Positions 44,158 to 54,420 are shown, counted from the stretch's first letter. The stretch is 64,000 nt of DNA from Pseudomonas sp. KNUC1026 (GCF_021650705.1 NZ_CP087138.1:3930001-3994000), one strand, 5' to 3'. Made by a program: numbers and translations. Notes: generated by a model not told the origin, from the sequence alone.

Positions 44158-47100
44158 TCTGATGCTTTACCAGTTCCAGCACGGCTTCCAGCCGCTCGTT
44201 GTCCTGCCCCGCCGAGTAGCTGCTCTGAGATTCGGCTGCGTCTTTGCGCCACTGATCCAGCACGTTTTTGATCGCCAGGCGCACGCGTTTGATCTTCATC
44301 GCATTGCCTCGCCAGTCGTCCTGCCGGCTGTCCAGCACAGCCGCGTCCACTGCTAGGGCTAGACCTGCATCATGTCCGAGGTTGTCATACAGATGCTTTC
44401 GCGCATTGCTATTGATCGAGCGAGGATAGCTGTTGGCGCTGGTGGGATTCTTCGCCTGCTTGGTCAGCTCCACCACCTCTGCCAGGTATTGCTGGTAGCT
44501 AATTGCATCCTCCTTACGCTTGGCGATTAACGCACCGAGCAGAGAGGACATGGTTTCGTAATACTTCGGGTTGATCGGCGACTCGTCAATGATCAACTTG
44601 CGCACGTTGTTCTCAATGGTCTCGGCCACGGCTTCCTGGCTTTGTCGAATACCTTTGGGTAGAACGTCAATTGCATCAACGCCACGCTCTACAATCAGCT
44701 GGATCAGCGACATATCGTCGAAGGCGGAGATCTTCTCGCTGTCATCGGCGCGGATGTAAGTGTCGATCAAGAAGCGCATGTCCGGCTCGTAAGCCTTGAG
44801 GTCGATGTAGTCACCGCTGGCCAGCTTCACCTCGTCTCGTACTTTGGTGAAGTGATCAACCTCATCCTTGATCTCGCGGATTTCCCTAACGCTATAGCCG
44901 GCCTCTTCCAGCTCATTCGCCAAATTACCGTAGCTGCGAATCAGCGCCGAGGTCATCTTGTACAGGTTCAGCCGCTTCGGCTCGTTGGCCTTGAGTACCT
45001 CGGCGTTACCTGAATCGGCGCCGCAGAAGAAGCGAATGTAGGCAGGCGTGTCCTTAGGCTTCTCCACCGGTTCGCACAGGGCCTTGATCGCCTCGCGGGC
45101 TTCCTCCAGGTCTTCCTGGGCCTTGCTCAGCCGATCTTCCAGCAGGCCTGCCACATCGGCTTTGTCGTAGCCGTCCAGTGCACCGCTGGTGTAATCGCCG
45201 ATGGCGCCTTCCAACTGCTTGAACAAGTCCTTGTAGTCGACAATGTAGCCGTACTGCTTGTCTTCACCATCCAGGCGATTGACCCGGCAGATAGCTTGGA
45301 ACAATCCATGGTCACGCATCTGCTTGTCGATGTAGAGGTAGGTCGCTGAAGGCGCATCAAAGCCTGTCAGCAGCTTGTCCACCACTATGAGCAGGCGCAT
45401 CTGCCCTGGCTCCTTGATGAAGCGCTGCTTCACCTCCTTCTCGAAGGTTTCCGGGTCTTTGTCACCCAGCATCTGGTTGTAGATTTCGTACTGGCGCAGC
45501 TTCTCTGTCAGCCCCTCTCCAGTGGCTTCGCCCTTTATATCCGCTAGCGAAGGCTTGTAGCTGGTGACGATGGCGCACTTGTCGCCCATCCCAGCCTTAC
45601 AGAACAACTCATAGCATTTGCATGCCTCGAAGATGCTGCTGGTCACCAGCATGGCATTACCCCGGCCATCGGCCAGGCGGTGCTTGGTGGCCATATCCAG
45701 CAGTATATCGGCGACGATTTTCTCCAGCCGCGACTGGCTCGACAGCACTTTCTGCATGGTGCCCCAGCGCTGCTTTAGCTGGGCCTTGGCTAGGCTGTTC
45801 AGGCCCTTGGTCTTGGCCTCAAACCACTGATCTATCTTCTGCTGCGAGGTGATGTTCTGGTCGATGTCGCGGGCTTCATAGCGTAGGTCAAGTACCACGC
45901 CATCTGCCACGGCTTCATTGAATTTGTAGGTGTGGATGTAGCGGCCAAACACCTCGATGCTCTTCTGCTTGTCTGCCTTCAACAGAGGCGTGCCGGTGAA
46001 GCCGATAAATACGGCATTGGGCAGGATGACCTTCATCGCTTTGTGTAGCTCACCGGACTGGGTGCGGTGGCACTCGTCGACGAATACATAGAGGTCGCCC
46101 TTGGCGTGGAAGTCCGGCGGCAGGCTCTTGCGCAGCTCCTCCACAAAGTCTTCTATATCCGCATCCTCGCGGGTGCCGAACTTGTGGATCAGCGAGCACG
46201 GTAGCCAGGGCAATGGCTGGTTGAGCTTGTCGATCAGATCGGCACCGCTGGTGGTACGCACGATCTGCTCGTTGACGCCGGTAAACACCTTCTCGATCTG
46301 TTCATCCAGCTCGGTGCGGTCGGTGATGATCAGCACCCGTGAGTCCTTGATATTTTCCCGAATCCACTTGGTGAGCCAAACCATGGTAAGGGACTTACCC
46401 GAACCCTGGGTGTGCCAGATGATCCCACCCTCGCGTCGACGCAGATAGCGCTGAGCCTCGCGGATGCCAAAGTACTGGTTGTGCCGGCAGAGCTTTTTGA
46501 CCCCGCTGTCGAACACTATGTAGTCGTGGATCAGCTCCAAAAAGCGCGTCTTGTTGCACAGTTGAAGCAGATGCCGATCCAGCAGATTGTAGGATGCGGC
46601 GCCCTCCTCGCTTTCTTCCTTCCAGGTCAGGTAATACTTCTCGCCAGTCTGGATAGTGCCGTAGCGCAGGCCCTGGGTATCGTTGCCGGCCATCACGTAC
46701 TGCATGGTAGAGAAGAACGGTTGAATAAATTCGGTCTTCTGATTATCCAGATTCTGGCGGATGCCGTGATTGACCGCCTTCACCGAGCGTTTGAGTTCTA
46801 GCACACCAAGGGCGATGCCATTCACATAGAGCACGATATCCGGGCGCTTGGTATGGGCCTTGGCATCGGCGCCCTTGATAGTGACTTCCTCGGCGATGGC
46901 GAAGTGGTTCTTGTCAGCCTGCTTCCAGTCGATCAGCCAGACGGTCTGGGTGTTTTCACCCACCTCAGGCTTGATCTTCACCCCATAGCGCAGCAGCTCG
47001 TAAACTGCTCTGTTGCGGTCATACAGGCCCTTGCTGGCATCGTTGGCGACCCGGTTTAGTTCGAAGATGGCCCGGCTGGCAAGATTAGCTTCAGTGCCCT

Positions 47101-47254
47101 GCTCAAGTAGCCAGCCACGAAGCAGTTCCGCCTCGATATTGGCGTTGTTCTGGCGTTCGGCCCAGTCGCCGAGGTGCTCATAGCCCAGCGCCTGGTGAAA
47201 CAGTTTGGCCACGCGTTGCTGAGTCTTTTTTTCGATCTGGCCGACTGAGTTCAT
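44147..47254 (-). CDS. hsdR: type I restriction endonuclease HsdR
   Basis: A 1035-residue motor and nuclease subunit. The N-terminal PD-(D/E)xK nuclease has RPDIVLYVNGIALGVLELKRS. The SF2 translocase has Walker A TQGSGKSLTMVW, VFVDECHRTQSG and FTGTPLL. It cleaves unmodified DNA after translocation when bound to HsdM2S. It is intact as read. Confidence 0.95.
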   Translation of the reverse strand: MNSVGQIEKKTQQRVAKLFHQALGYEHLGDWAERQNNANIEAELLRGWLLEQGTEANLASRAIFELNRVANDASKGLYDRNRAVYELLRYGVKIKPEVGENTQTVWLIDWKQADKNHFAIAEEVTIKGADAKAHTKRPDIVLYVNGIALGVLELKRSVKAVNHGIRQNLDNQKTEFIQPFFSTMQYVMAGNDTQGLRYGTIQTGEKYYLTWKEESEEGAASYNLLDRHLLQLCNKTRFLELIHDYIVFDSGVKKLCRHNQYFGIREAQRYLRRREGGIIWHTQGSGKSLTMVWLTKWIRENIKDSRVLIITDRTELDEQIEKVFTGVNEQIVRTTSGADLIDKLNQPLPWLPCSLIHKFGTREDADIEDFVEELRKSLPPDFHAKGDLYVFVDECHRTQSGELHKAMKVILPNAVFIGFTGTPLLKADKQKSIEVFGRYIHTYKFNEAVADGVVLDLRYEARDIDQNITSQQKIDQWFEAKTKGLNSLAKAQLKQRWGTMQKVLSSQSRLEKIVADILLDMATKHRLADGRGNAMLVTSSIFEACKCYELFCKAGMGDKCAIVTSYKPSLADIKGEATGEGLTEKLRQYEIYNQMLGDKDPETFEKEVKQRFIKEPGQMRLLIVVDKLLTGFDAPSATYLYIDKQMRDHGLFQAICRVNRLDGEDKQYGYIVDYKDLFKQLEGAIGDYTSGALDGYDKADVAGLLEDRLSKAQEDLEEAREAIKALCEPVEKPKDTPAYIRFFCGADSGNAEVLKANEPKRLNLYKMTSALIRSYGNLANELEEAGYSVREIREIKDEVDHFTKVRDEVKLASGDYIDLKAYEPDMRFLIDTYIRADDSEKISAFDDMSLIQLIVERGVDAIDVLPKGIRQSQEAVAETIENNVRKLIIDESPINPKYYETMSSLLGALIAKRKEDAISYQQYLAEVVELTKQAKNPTSANSYPRSINSNARKHLYDNLGHDAGLALAVDAAVLDSRQDDWRGNAMKIKRVRLAIKNVLDQWRKDAAESQSSYSAGQDNERLEAVLELVKHQNEY

Positions 47255-47286
47255 CGGTGCACTTCCTTCTGCAAATTAATGCCTAT

Positions 47287-47415
47287 TCAGTCAGCAAGCC
47301 ACGGAAGCCACTGACTCCATGGGCGATCCTGAGCTATTTGGTTAACGGCCACAGCTCCAAGAATGGGAGCCATGGAGGTGGCAACCATTAGTCCTTTAGC
47401 GAACTGGTTCAGCAT
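47287..47415 (-). CDS. 42-residue hydrophobic small protein between hsdS and hsdR
   Basis: A short frame with a good ribosome site (AGGGTGCAGGG) and a hydrophobic helix (MVATSMAPILGAVAVNQIA) ending in a Trp-rich tail. It starts 11 bp after the hsdS stop and ends 32 bp before hsdR, so it would be co-transcribed. It might be a membrane peptide, or the gap could be untranslated. Not recognised. Confidence 0.4.
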   Translation of the reverse strand: MLNQFAKGLMVATSMAPILGAVAVNQIAQDRPWSQWLPWLAD

Positions 47416-47426
47416 CCCTGCACCCT

Positions 47427-48659
47427 CTATCCAACAAGCCGAATGCGACCGGTTAGGAGTTCCTGCATCATGCCCTGCTTGAGTTGGCGGGCTTTGTCGC
47501 AGCGGGCTTCGAGAGCAGCGAGTTCGGTGTCCATATCCGAGAGAATGGTGGCGATGGCAGCTTGCTCTTCGATTGGCGGTAGCTTGATTAAAGTTGAACT
47601 TACGAGGCCGGTGTTGAGGTTCATTTGCGAACCAGTTTGCCCATGCTTCGACCAGCCCGGCTCAATCCATTTGAGTACGTAGTAAATGAAACACTTGTCT
47701 GCTTGAAGATTGTCGAACACGACAAATCCGTCGTGGATACAAACATCAATTTTCGTGATTACAGGGCGGCCAACCGTTGCACATATGCTCATGATGAGAC
47801 TGCCATTTTCAACAGGACGACTGTGAGCAACTCCAGCAGATGAAAGTCGCTGCGTTGTTGACTCCAGATACATGCCTGAACTGGTCACGTCCGAAATCCT
47901 TACCCAGCCTACGGTTGAACCTTTATCGAACCACTGTGGACTATCAATAGGACGCGGTGATGCACCGCGTTGGATCTTTGCCACCTCTCCTAAGCGCTTT
48001 GCCTCCCACTCCCCACTAAGCCCCGGCAGGCGGCGCTGGCCGGTGAGGAGCAGTTGCATGGTGGCTTGCTGGATGTCGTGCTTTTTGACGATCAGTTGAT
48101 CCAGACTGCTGATTAAGGTGTCTATGCCCGACATTGCTGATGCAATATACTTCTGCTCTTCTAGTGGCGGAAGAGGGATGGCCAGAACTTTAAAGTACGG
48201 AAGACCAATTGTTTTGATGGTGTTTCCGTTAGCGATTCGTTCAAACTCGGGCTTCTTAGATTGGAGCCAGTAATACAGAAAATGGTTGTCCAGTCGCTGG
48301 CCGCAAGTCCAGGCCATGAAGTGCTGACTGACAGCCATATCAGCAGCCATAATTGCGCTTTTCCCTACCCCGGCATCTCGGCTGAGCACTACCGTGCCTT
48401 TCTGATGCATAACAGCAGAAGAATTCTTGATACCTTCAACCGTTATCGTTGCCGAAGTTTCCTCAATGTAAACTGAATCGAGTCGAGCTGAGTCCTGAAG
48501 AGAAATCCACTTGATAGGGCCGCCCCAGTATTCAGGGTGCTTCTTATCCGGTGTATGGCCACTTCCACGCTTGGCTATGGAGTCTAGTAATACCTCCTCC
48601 CAATCGTGTCTTGTGACGTCTGCCTCCGTAGGCATGCTTATCTCATCTGCTGGATTCAT
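47427..48659 (-). CDS. hsdS: type I specificity subunit HsdS
   Basis: A 410-residue protein with two target-recognition domains and two matching conserved helices (ATMQLLLTGQRRLPGL and MMQELLTGRIRLVG). It sets the bipartite recognition sequence. It overlaps hsdM by 4 bp. Confidence 0.95.
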   Translation of the reverse strand: MNPADEISMPTEADVTRHDWEEVLLDSIAKRGSGHTPDKKHPEYWGGPIKWISLQDSARLDSVYIEETSATITVEGIKNSSAVMHQKGTVVLSRDAGVGKSAIMAADMAVSQHFMAWTCGQRLDNHFLYYWLQSKKPEFERIANGNTIKTIGLPYFKVLAIPLPPLEEQKYIASAMSGIDTLISSLDQLIVKKHDIQQATMQLLLTGQRRLPGLSGEWEAKRLGEVAKIQRGASPRPIDSPQWFDKGSTVGWVRISDVTSSGMYLESTTQRLSSAGVAHSRPVENGSLIMSICATVGRPVITKIDVCIHDGFVVFDNLQADKCFIYYVLKWIEPGWSKHGQTGSQMNLNTGLVSSTLIKLPPIEEQAAIATILSDMDTELAALEARCDKARQLKQGMMQELLTGRIRLVG

Positions 48660-51055
48660 ACCGCAAACCCCATCTTCACCAGATGCATATTAACTTTTGC
48701 CGTCAGCACTTCCACCTCGGCATTCAGCGCCGGCAGCGGTATGGCATAGCGTTCGGCCAGCTGGCGGATACGGCCAGTGAGGGCCTGGGAAACCCGATCC
48801 AGTTCGGTCTGCACATCGGCTCGCAGGGTGGCCAGCCATTTATCGTCCACGACAAGGGCTTTCAGCTCAGCCTCGCTGAGTTGGGCATAGTGCGCCAGCA
48901 CCTTAGCATTCAGCATCTTCTGCCCCGCTTTGGCCTTCTTGTTGGCTTCGGCCTCTCGCTCGATCAGCGCCAGGCATTGCTCCAGCGCCTGGTATTCTTC
49001 ATCGGCGTCTTGGTTGTGCTTGATGACTTTCATACGTGCCTTGACGCTGGTGGCGGTGAGCTTGCCTTTGTCGGTCTTGCCTTCAGCCAGTGGGCCATCT
49101 TCACCGCCCTGCTCCTCCTCAAGCTCTTCCAGCTCACGGCTGACAGCGTCGCGTTTTGCCTCTAGTTCGCTGATGGCGGTAGCTTCGGTGGCGAAGTAGC
49201 GACGCACGATCAGCTCGGGCGGCAGCAGATCGATATTGGGTTCACCCTGGCTTGAGCCACTGGCTATTAGGGGCCTCCAGCCATCGATAACCAGTTGGTA
49301 TACATCGTCCTGCAAGGTGGAGTACCAATAGTCTTGGAGATGCTGGTAGACGTCGTAGGCATCCAGCAGCGGTGCGGCTTCGAAGCGATGCAGCAGATCT
49401 TCGGCCAACTCTTTGAGCAGCGCTTTGGGCTGGTCGCCAATAGCGATGCCGGCTAGGTTCGGGCGATGTTCGGCAAGCCAGATCTCGAACAGGCACGCTA
49501 CCGTTTGGCGAAAGGCTTCGAACTCGGGGTGGCCGAAGATGGTCGGCTTGATCTCGCTGACGGCGACTTTGAGGCTGAGGTAGCCGGGGCGCATTGGTTC
49601 GAACAGCGCGCCGCGCAGGTTTGGCATTACCTGCCAGTAGGCATGCAGGGCGTCGATATCACGCTCGGGAATGCCGCCATGCAGGTGGGCCTCGATGTCC
49701 TGAAGATCCTCTTCTTCGCTTGTGTCGATATAGCGCGGGATATTCAGGTTGAAGTCGTTGGCTTCGATCTCGGCCATCGGCACCAGACGCGCGAATTTCT
49801 CCACCTCAATTTGCTGAGTGAAGGTATCGACGATCTTGTGGATGTCCTGCTCACGCAGACGGTTCTTGTTGCCGTCCTTGATAAACCTCTTATTGGCGTC
49901 GATCAAGAACAAGCCCTTACGCCCGGCACTGCCTTCTTTGTCCAGCACGATGATGCAGGCAGGAATGCCGGTGCCGTAGAAGAGGTTGGCCGGTAGGCCG
50001 ATGATACCTTTGATGTAACCCTGCTGAAGGATTCGCTTGCGGATGGCTGCTTCAGCTCCGCCCCGAAAAAGCACGCCGTGGGGCAGAATCACCGCTGCCT
50101 TGCCGGTGCTTTTTAACGAAGTGAGCATGTGCAGGAGAAACGCGTAGTCGCCATTCTTCTCAGGTGGAATGCCGTAGCTGAAACGGTTGTACTCGTCTTC
50201 TGCCGGTTTGAAGCCATTGCTCCAGGCCTTGGTGGAGAACGGTGGGTTGGCGACGATGAAGTCGAACAGCTTGAGGTTGCCCATCGGGTCTTTGAAATGC
50301 GGTGCGGACAGGGTGTTGTCCTTCCAGATTTCCGCCGTGGGGCAGTCGTGCAGGATCATATTCATCTTGGCCAAGGCGCTGGTGGCGTTGTCCATTTCCT
50401 GACCGTAGATGGCCAGATCCAGGCCGGAGACGCTCTTGGCTTCGTCGTGTGCCTTGAGCAACAGCGAGCCCGAGCCACAGGTGGGATCATAGATGCTCTG
50501 CTTGCTATCGGTAGCACCGGCCAGGCCGATAACCTGGGCCATGATCCGTGAAACTTCAGCAGGGGTGTAGAACTGCCCTTTACTCTTGCCGGACTCGGTG
50601 GCGAAGTGCCGCATCAGGTATTCGTAGGCATCACCGAGGATGTCATCACCCTGCGCGCGGTTGCTGCGGAAATCGAGGCCGGGCGAATTGAAGATGCTCA
50701 CCAGATTGGACAGGCGGTCAACCATTTCCTTGCCCTTGCCGAGCTTCTCCTGGTCGTTGAAGTCGGCCACGTCGATGACGCCGGTGAGGTTATTGGCCTC
50801 GGCCAGGCGGGCGATGATCTGGTTGATCTTGTCGCCGATCTCTTTGTCACCCTTGAGCGCCACCATATCGGCAAAGCTACCGCCTTTCGGAACCTCGATC
50901 AGCGAGTTGGGATCGCCCGCGTACTTGTCCGACACGTACTTCACGAACAGCAGCACCAAGACGTAGTCCTTGTACTGCGAGGCGTCCATCCCGCCACGCA
51001 GCTCGTCGCAGGATTTCCACAGGGAAGAATAGAGTTCGGATTTCTTGATGGCCAT
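48656..51055 (-). CDS. hsdM: type I methyltransferase HsdM
   Basis: A 799-residue N6-adenine methylase: HsdM N-domain, SAM motif YDPTCGSGSLLLKAHDEA, catalytic VANPPFSTKAW. The C-terminal 300 residues are helical and longer than in short HsdM proteins. It starts the hsdMS-hsdR-peptidase operon. The 250 bp upstream hold no supported gene and should carry the promoter. Confidence 0.95.
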   Translation of the reverse strand: MAIKKSELYSSLWKSCDELRGGMDASQYKDYVLVLLFVKYVSDKYAGDPNSLIEVPKGGSFADMVALKGDKEIGDKINQIIARLAEANNLTGVIDVADFNDQEKLGKGKEMVDRLSNLVSIFNSPGLDFRSNRAQGDDILGDAYEYLMRHFATESGKSKGQFYTPAEVSRIMAQVIGLAGATDSKQSIYDPTCGSGSLLLKAHDEAKSVSGLDLAIYGQEMDNATSALAKMNMILHDCPTAEIWKDNTLSAPHFKDPMGNLKLFDFIVANPPFSTKAWSNGFKPAEDEYNRFSYGIPPEKNGDYAFLLHMLTSLKSTGKAAVILPHGVLFRGGAEAAIRKRILQQGYIKGIIGLPANLFYGTGIPACIIVLDKEGSAGRKGLFLIDANKRFIKDGNKNRLREQDIHKIVDTFTQQIEVEKFARLVPMAEIEANDFNLNIPRYIDTSEEEDLQDIEAHLHGGIPERDIDALHAYWQVMPNLRGALFEPMRPGYLSLKVAVSEIKPTIFGHPEFEAFRQTVACLFEIWLAEHRPNLAGIAIGDQPKALLKELAEDLLHRFEAAPLLDAYDVYQHLQDYWYSTLQDDVYQLVIDGWRPLIASGSSQGEPNIDLLPPELIVRRYFATEATAISELEAKRDAVSRELEELEEEQGGEDGPLAEGKTDKGKLTATSVKARMKVIKHNQDADEEYQALEQCLALIEREAEANKKAKAGQKMLNAKVLAHYAQLSEAELKALVVDDKWLATLRADVQTELDRVSQALTGRIRQLAERYAIPLPALNAEVEVLTAKVNMHLVKMGFAV

Positions 51056-51305
51056 CGAGCGTACTACCTAGCAATGCGGGATGGCAGGTCGCTAAGGAGC
51101 AAGGCCTCATGCGCGTCCCTGCCAAAAGGATGGTGAGAGTACCAGAAACGCGTATCGGGCTTCATCTTGCGCCGTACTATGGATTGAAAGTTGCCTCGGA
51201 GACTATTCCCCCTGAAGCAACACGTCCCTGCAGACTTATTAGCTACAGAAACGCCATATGGGAGTTACGAGCCGTTCTTTGGCAGTTCAAGAAACGGGAA
51301 GCCAC

Positions 51306-52694
51306 CTAAAGGTTAGGCGACGGGAACTGTAAAATCGGCGATTTGCTGGATATCGTGAGCGTGTGTCTAGCTCTCGAAATAGCCACGTAGAACAGTTTCG
51401 CAGCGGCAAATCTCTGTGTGGTGTAATGCGAAGCGTCGGGAATCAGCACATGGTCAAACTCCAACCCCTTCAATAGCAGAGGGGTTGAGATCGTTCTGGC
51501 AATAGGTGCCCTACCTGAAAGGCTTAGGCGTTGCCTTACCGCTTCAGAGGCCGTTACCAAGCTATGATGCCGTCCTTCTACCAGCTCACTCAAAGCGCGC
51601 CTCGTGTCTGCGATGAGTTCGCCACGGAATGTCCTCGAAAGGGGATGGCTTCTTTCTAGCTTCAGGACGTCCAGTGCGTTGATTGCAGAGCCACCGACCG
51701 AGAGTTTTGCCCATGCGGCATAAATCTCAATGTCGAGCACTGGATCAGAAGGCTTTTCAGGGCTAGGGGCAGCACGGGTGATCGCGTCATCGACCAGCGA
51801 CCTCAGCGCATCAGCACGTGCCTGTGGTGTCGATCCCGGCATGTCCCAGACTTCTGCGAAAATCATCAGACGCCGTGCAGCTATCTCTTCGATCGCTTGA
51901 AAGGCACCTCTGGTACTTTTGGCCAGTTGATCACATGTCTTACGCCAACAGTTGATGGCTGCTGTGGTACCTGACCGGGTATCGAACCCATCGAAGAACA
52001 ACGACATGTCAAAGGCATCATTGCTCTGGATATAGGTGATAGGCCCATCTCGAAGGTCAATCGGGTGGCCGATCATGAGCTTCTGCCGAGTCTCAGCAAT
52101 CCATCGCCCTAGCTCCACATTCGCACTGGCCCAGCGGTGAGGCACGACGAGATCGAATGCTGGAGTAAAGCCGGTTGCAACAGTGGTGTTCCAGGAAATT
52201 TTGGTCTCAACAAACTCAAAAATCCCCTGCATCGGATCCCCAAACACTACGGTCGGGACGATGCACGATAGCCACATGGCAATGGAATGCTGGTGCTGCT
52301 CGCAATCCTGGTATTCGTCGATCAGTACCCGGTCATAGGAGGCCTTGATGACCTCTTGAACCACAGGACTTTGCAGGATTGATATAGCACCGAGATAGAC
52401 ATCGTCCCAGTTGGGCTTAGTGGGATGCAGCGCCTGCCTCCCGGAGCGATTAGGAAAGGCCTGAACATATCTCCGCGCCCACGAAGCAATGGTATCCACC
52501 ACCACCGACTCGCTGGGCACATGCATTCGCTTCAGCCGTGACCTAATGGCATGCACGCCCGCATGTGTATGGGTGAGCACCAGAGTCCTTTGGCCCAGCC
52601 CGGCGACCTTGGCAATCAGCTCCGTCTTCCCATGGCCGGCTGGAGCAACTACAGCCTTTCGGCTCAGGGCCAGAATCGACTCAGGCGTCACCAT
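51306..52694 (-). CDS. gajB: Gabija-like helicase GajB (UvrD family)
   Basis: A 462-residue SF1 helicase: Walker A APAGHGKTEL, Walker B LIDEYQDCEQHQ, motif III FGDPMQGIFEF, motif VI FYVAISRARHTLTI. It overlaps the OLD-family gene by 14 bp in the order gajA-gajB, and the size is close to known GajB. Its partner is split by a transposon, so the system is probably inactive. OLD plus UvrD pairs other than canonical Gabija exist, hence the 'like'. Confidence 0.75.
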   Translation of the reverse strand: MVTPESILALSRKAVVAPAGHGKTELIAKVAGLGQRTLVLTHTHAGVHAIRSRLKRMHVPSESVVVDTIASWARRYVQAFPNRSGRQALHPTKPNWDDVYLGAISILQSPVVQEVIKASYDRVLIDEYQDCEQHQHSIAMWLSCIVPTVVFGDPMQGIFEFVETKISWNTTVATGFTPAFDLVVPHRWASANVELGRWIAETRQKLMIGHPIDLRDGPITYIQSNDAFDMSLFFDGFDTRSGTTAAINCWRKTCDQLAKSTRGAFQAIEEIAARRLMIFAEVWDMPGSTPQARADALRSLVDDAITRAAPSPEKPSDPVLDIEIYAAWAKLSVGGSAINALDVLKLERSHPLSRTFRGELIADTRRALSELVEGRHHSLVTASEAVRQRLSLSGRAPIARTISTPLLLKGLEFDHVLIPDASHYTTQRFAAAKLFYVAISRARHTLTISSKSPILQFPSPNL

Positions 52695-53602
52695 ATAGCC
52701 ACTGCTCGACAGAGTTAAGGCAGGCTCCTAGCGGAGAACCGGGCGAGCCCGCCACGATATTCGAAACCAGGAAGGATATCGTCCGGCCACGCTCGGCGGT
52801 CTTGAACCAGCTTTTCGCTGCAGCCAGATTACTCAGACGCTTACGATATTCGGTGAGGTCGGTCGCCAAATCCCAGTCATTGAAGCTTTCTAAGGTATCT
52901 ACCTCTGGAAACTCTTTTGCTAGGTGATCATTGAGCGTCGGCTCACTCACAAATCCTGCGGCCAAATCCAGCAGGCCATCGACATGGTCGTTCGAGGCCG
53001 ACAGGAAAACTGCCATCTCGGTGTTAAGCTCGTCACCGTACTCAATGACTTTTACACCTTGAGATTTGAGATTGGTGACAAAATGAGTCTTCAGTTTCCG
53101 ATCCGAATCCCGGAACAGACCAACCTGATACCCTAGGGCGCGTAGGGCAAGAGCCAACGGCGGCCCTGCAGATCCGCCACCATCGACGATGGCTGCACCT
53201 AATTGCTCGATAGGGACGCCATCGTGCCGGTCTGGGTAATGCTCCCGTAAGCCGAGCATCAAGCCCAATTCTGTCGCTCCCTCGCAGAGAAGGATTCGCC
53301 GAGCGAATAGTGCTCGTGGAGCCCCCTCATGACGCGGGATATGTCTCCATTCGATGAGGCATGCTTAATGTCAGCGATAGCAGCCGGCGACCGAGATACG
53401 ATGAACAAGGAGGGTGGCGGCAGCTCAGCGAGAACCACATCCGAGTGTGTGGTCATCAAGATCTGGCCTTTTGCGAGCTGATCGCCTTCAGGTTCCTTCT
53501 GCCATTTCTTCAACTGCGCCATGGCCCCAAGAACGCGATGAGGTTCAAGACCTTGTTCCAACTCGTCTACTAGGACAATCGCCCCTTCACTTATCGCCGA
53601 AC
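52681..53602 (-). pseudogene. gajA: gajA-like OLD nuclease, 3' part, split by transposon
   Basis: The C-terminal half of an OLD-family ATPase-nuclease. It holds the Walker B region IVLVDELEQGLEPHR, the histidine loop MTTHSDVV, and the TOPRIM motifs ILLCEGATELG and FRDSDRK. It also has a 1-base loss near 53296, where LGE-ILLCEG is out of frame. The 5' half is at 59792-60590. Joined with one copy of the 8-bp duplication and with the missing base restored, the total is 1722 bp, an exact 573-residue frame, close to GajA. Confidence 0.8.
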
Positions 53603-53610
53603 GCTGTACA
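53603..53610. repeat. target-site duplication, left copy
   Basis: GCTGTACA immediately before the left transposon end. An identical copy follows the right end at 59792-59799. Eight bases is the IS66-family norm. Confidence 0.9.
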
Positions 53611-53629
53611 GTAAGCGGATGGCGAACAC
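53611..53629 (+). repeat. left terminal inverted repeat
   Basis: GTAAGCGGATGGCGAACAC matches the inverted right end at 17 of 19 bases. Confidence 0.9.
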
Positions 53630-53647
53630 ACCTTCAGAATCCCCAGA

Positions 53648-53697
53648 TTAAGGGCGATGGTGTCCACCTTAAAATACGTGGACACCATCGTCCTTAA
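53648..53697 (+). other. 20-bp hairpin upstream of tnpA
   Basis: Arms 53648-53667 and 53678-53697 pair at 19 of 20 positions around a 10-nt loop (GATGGTGTCCAC ... GTGGACACCATC). It ends 14 bp before tnpA and covers the space where its ribosome site lies. It could limit transposase expression from outside transcripts. Confidence 0.6.
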
Positions 53698-53711
53698 TTC
53701 AGAGGAACACC

Positions 53712-54038
53712 ATGCGTCAGCGCACCTCTTATCCCAAACTCTTCAAGGCCCAAGTTGTCCAGGAATGCCTGAGCCCCGATGTATCCATTGCCAGCGTGGC
53801 GCTGCGGCACGGCATCAACGCTAATCTGGTTCGCAAGTGGATACCTATCTATCGTGACCGGCAGGCTTCTGCCTTGCCTGCATTTGTACAGTTGAAGCTT
53901 GAGAACGCTGCGGCGACGCCTGCTCTGCAGGATGTAGCCCGCATCGATATTTCCTCAGGGCAGCAAGCAGTCACTGTGAACTGGCCGATCTCCGACCCGG
54001 ACGGCTGCGCCCGCTTTATCCGTAGCCTCTCCCAATGA
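53712..54038 (+). CDS. tnpA: IS66 TnpA (HTH accessory protein)
   Basis: A 108-residue protein with a transposase_8-like helix-turn-helix (YPKLFKAQVVQECLSPDVSIASVALRHGINANLVRKW). It overlaps tnpB by 4 bp (ATGA). Confidence 0.9.
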   Translation: MRQRTSYPKLFKAQVVQECLSPDVSIASVALRHGINANLVRKWIPIYRDRQASALPAFVQLKLENAAATPALQDVARIDISSGQQAVTVNWPISDPDGCARFIRSLSQ

Positions 54039-54370
54039 TTCGCATCGACGCCATCTGGCTCGCCACCGAGCCTATGGACATGCGCGCCGGTACCGAAACT
54101 GCCCTTGCCCGTGTGATCGCCGTGTTCGGTGCGGCGAAGCCGCACTGCGCTTATCTGTTCGCCAACCGCCGCGCTAATCGGATGAAAGTACTCGTGCACG
54201 ACGGCGTGGGTATCTGGCTGGCCGCGCGCCGCCTGAACCAGGGCAAATTCCATTGGCCTGGCACACACCGGGGCCTGGAAGTCGAACTCGACGCCGAACA
54301 ACTTCAAGCGCTGGTGCTGGGCCTGCCTTGGCAACGGGTTGGCGCTAACGGCGCGATTACGCTGCTCTGA
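54035..54370 (+). CDS. tnpB: IS66 Orf2 accessory protein TnpB
   Basis: A 111-residue IS66 Orf2-like protein (MDMRAGTETALARVIAVFG, HCAYLFANRRANRMKVLVHDGVGIWLAARRL). It is required with TnpA for IS66 transposition. Confidence 0.93.
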   Translation: MIRIDAIWLATEPMDMRAGTETALARVIAVFGAAKPHCAYLFANRRANRMKVLVHDGVGIWLAARRLNQGKFHWPGTHRGLEVELDAEQLQALVLGLPWQRVGANGAITLL

Positions 54371-54420
54371 ATTGGGGCCTTTAGCTGTGTCGGGTGGGCT
54401 GCTTTGGTAAAATCCACGGC

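Noticed and set aside
51109..51309. Small plus-strand frame between gajB and hsdM
   Set aside because: No motif, no good ribosome site. It probably lies in the promoter region of the hsd operon.
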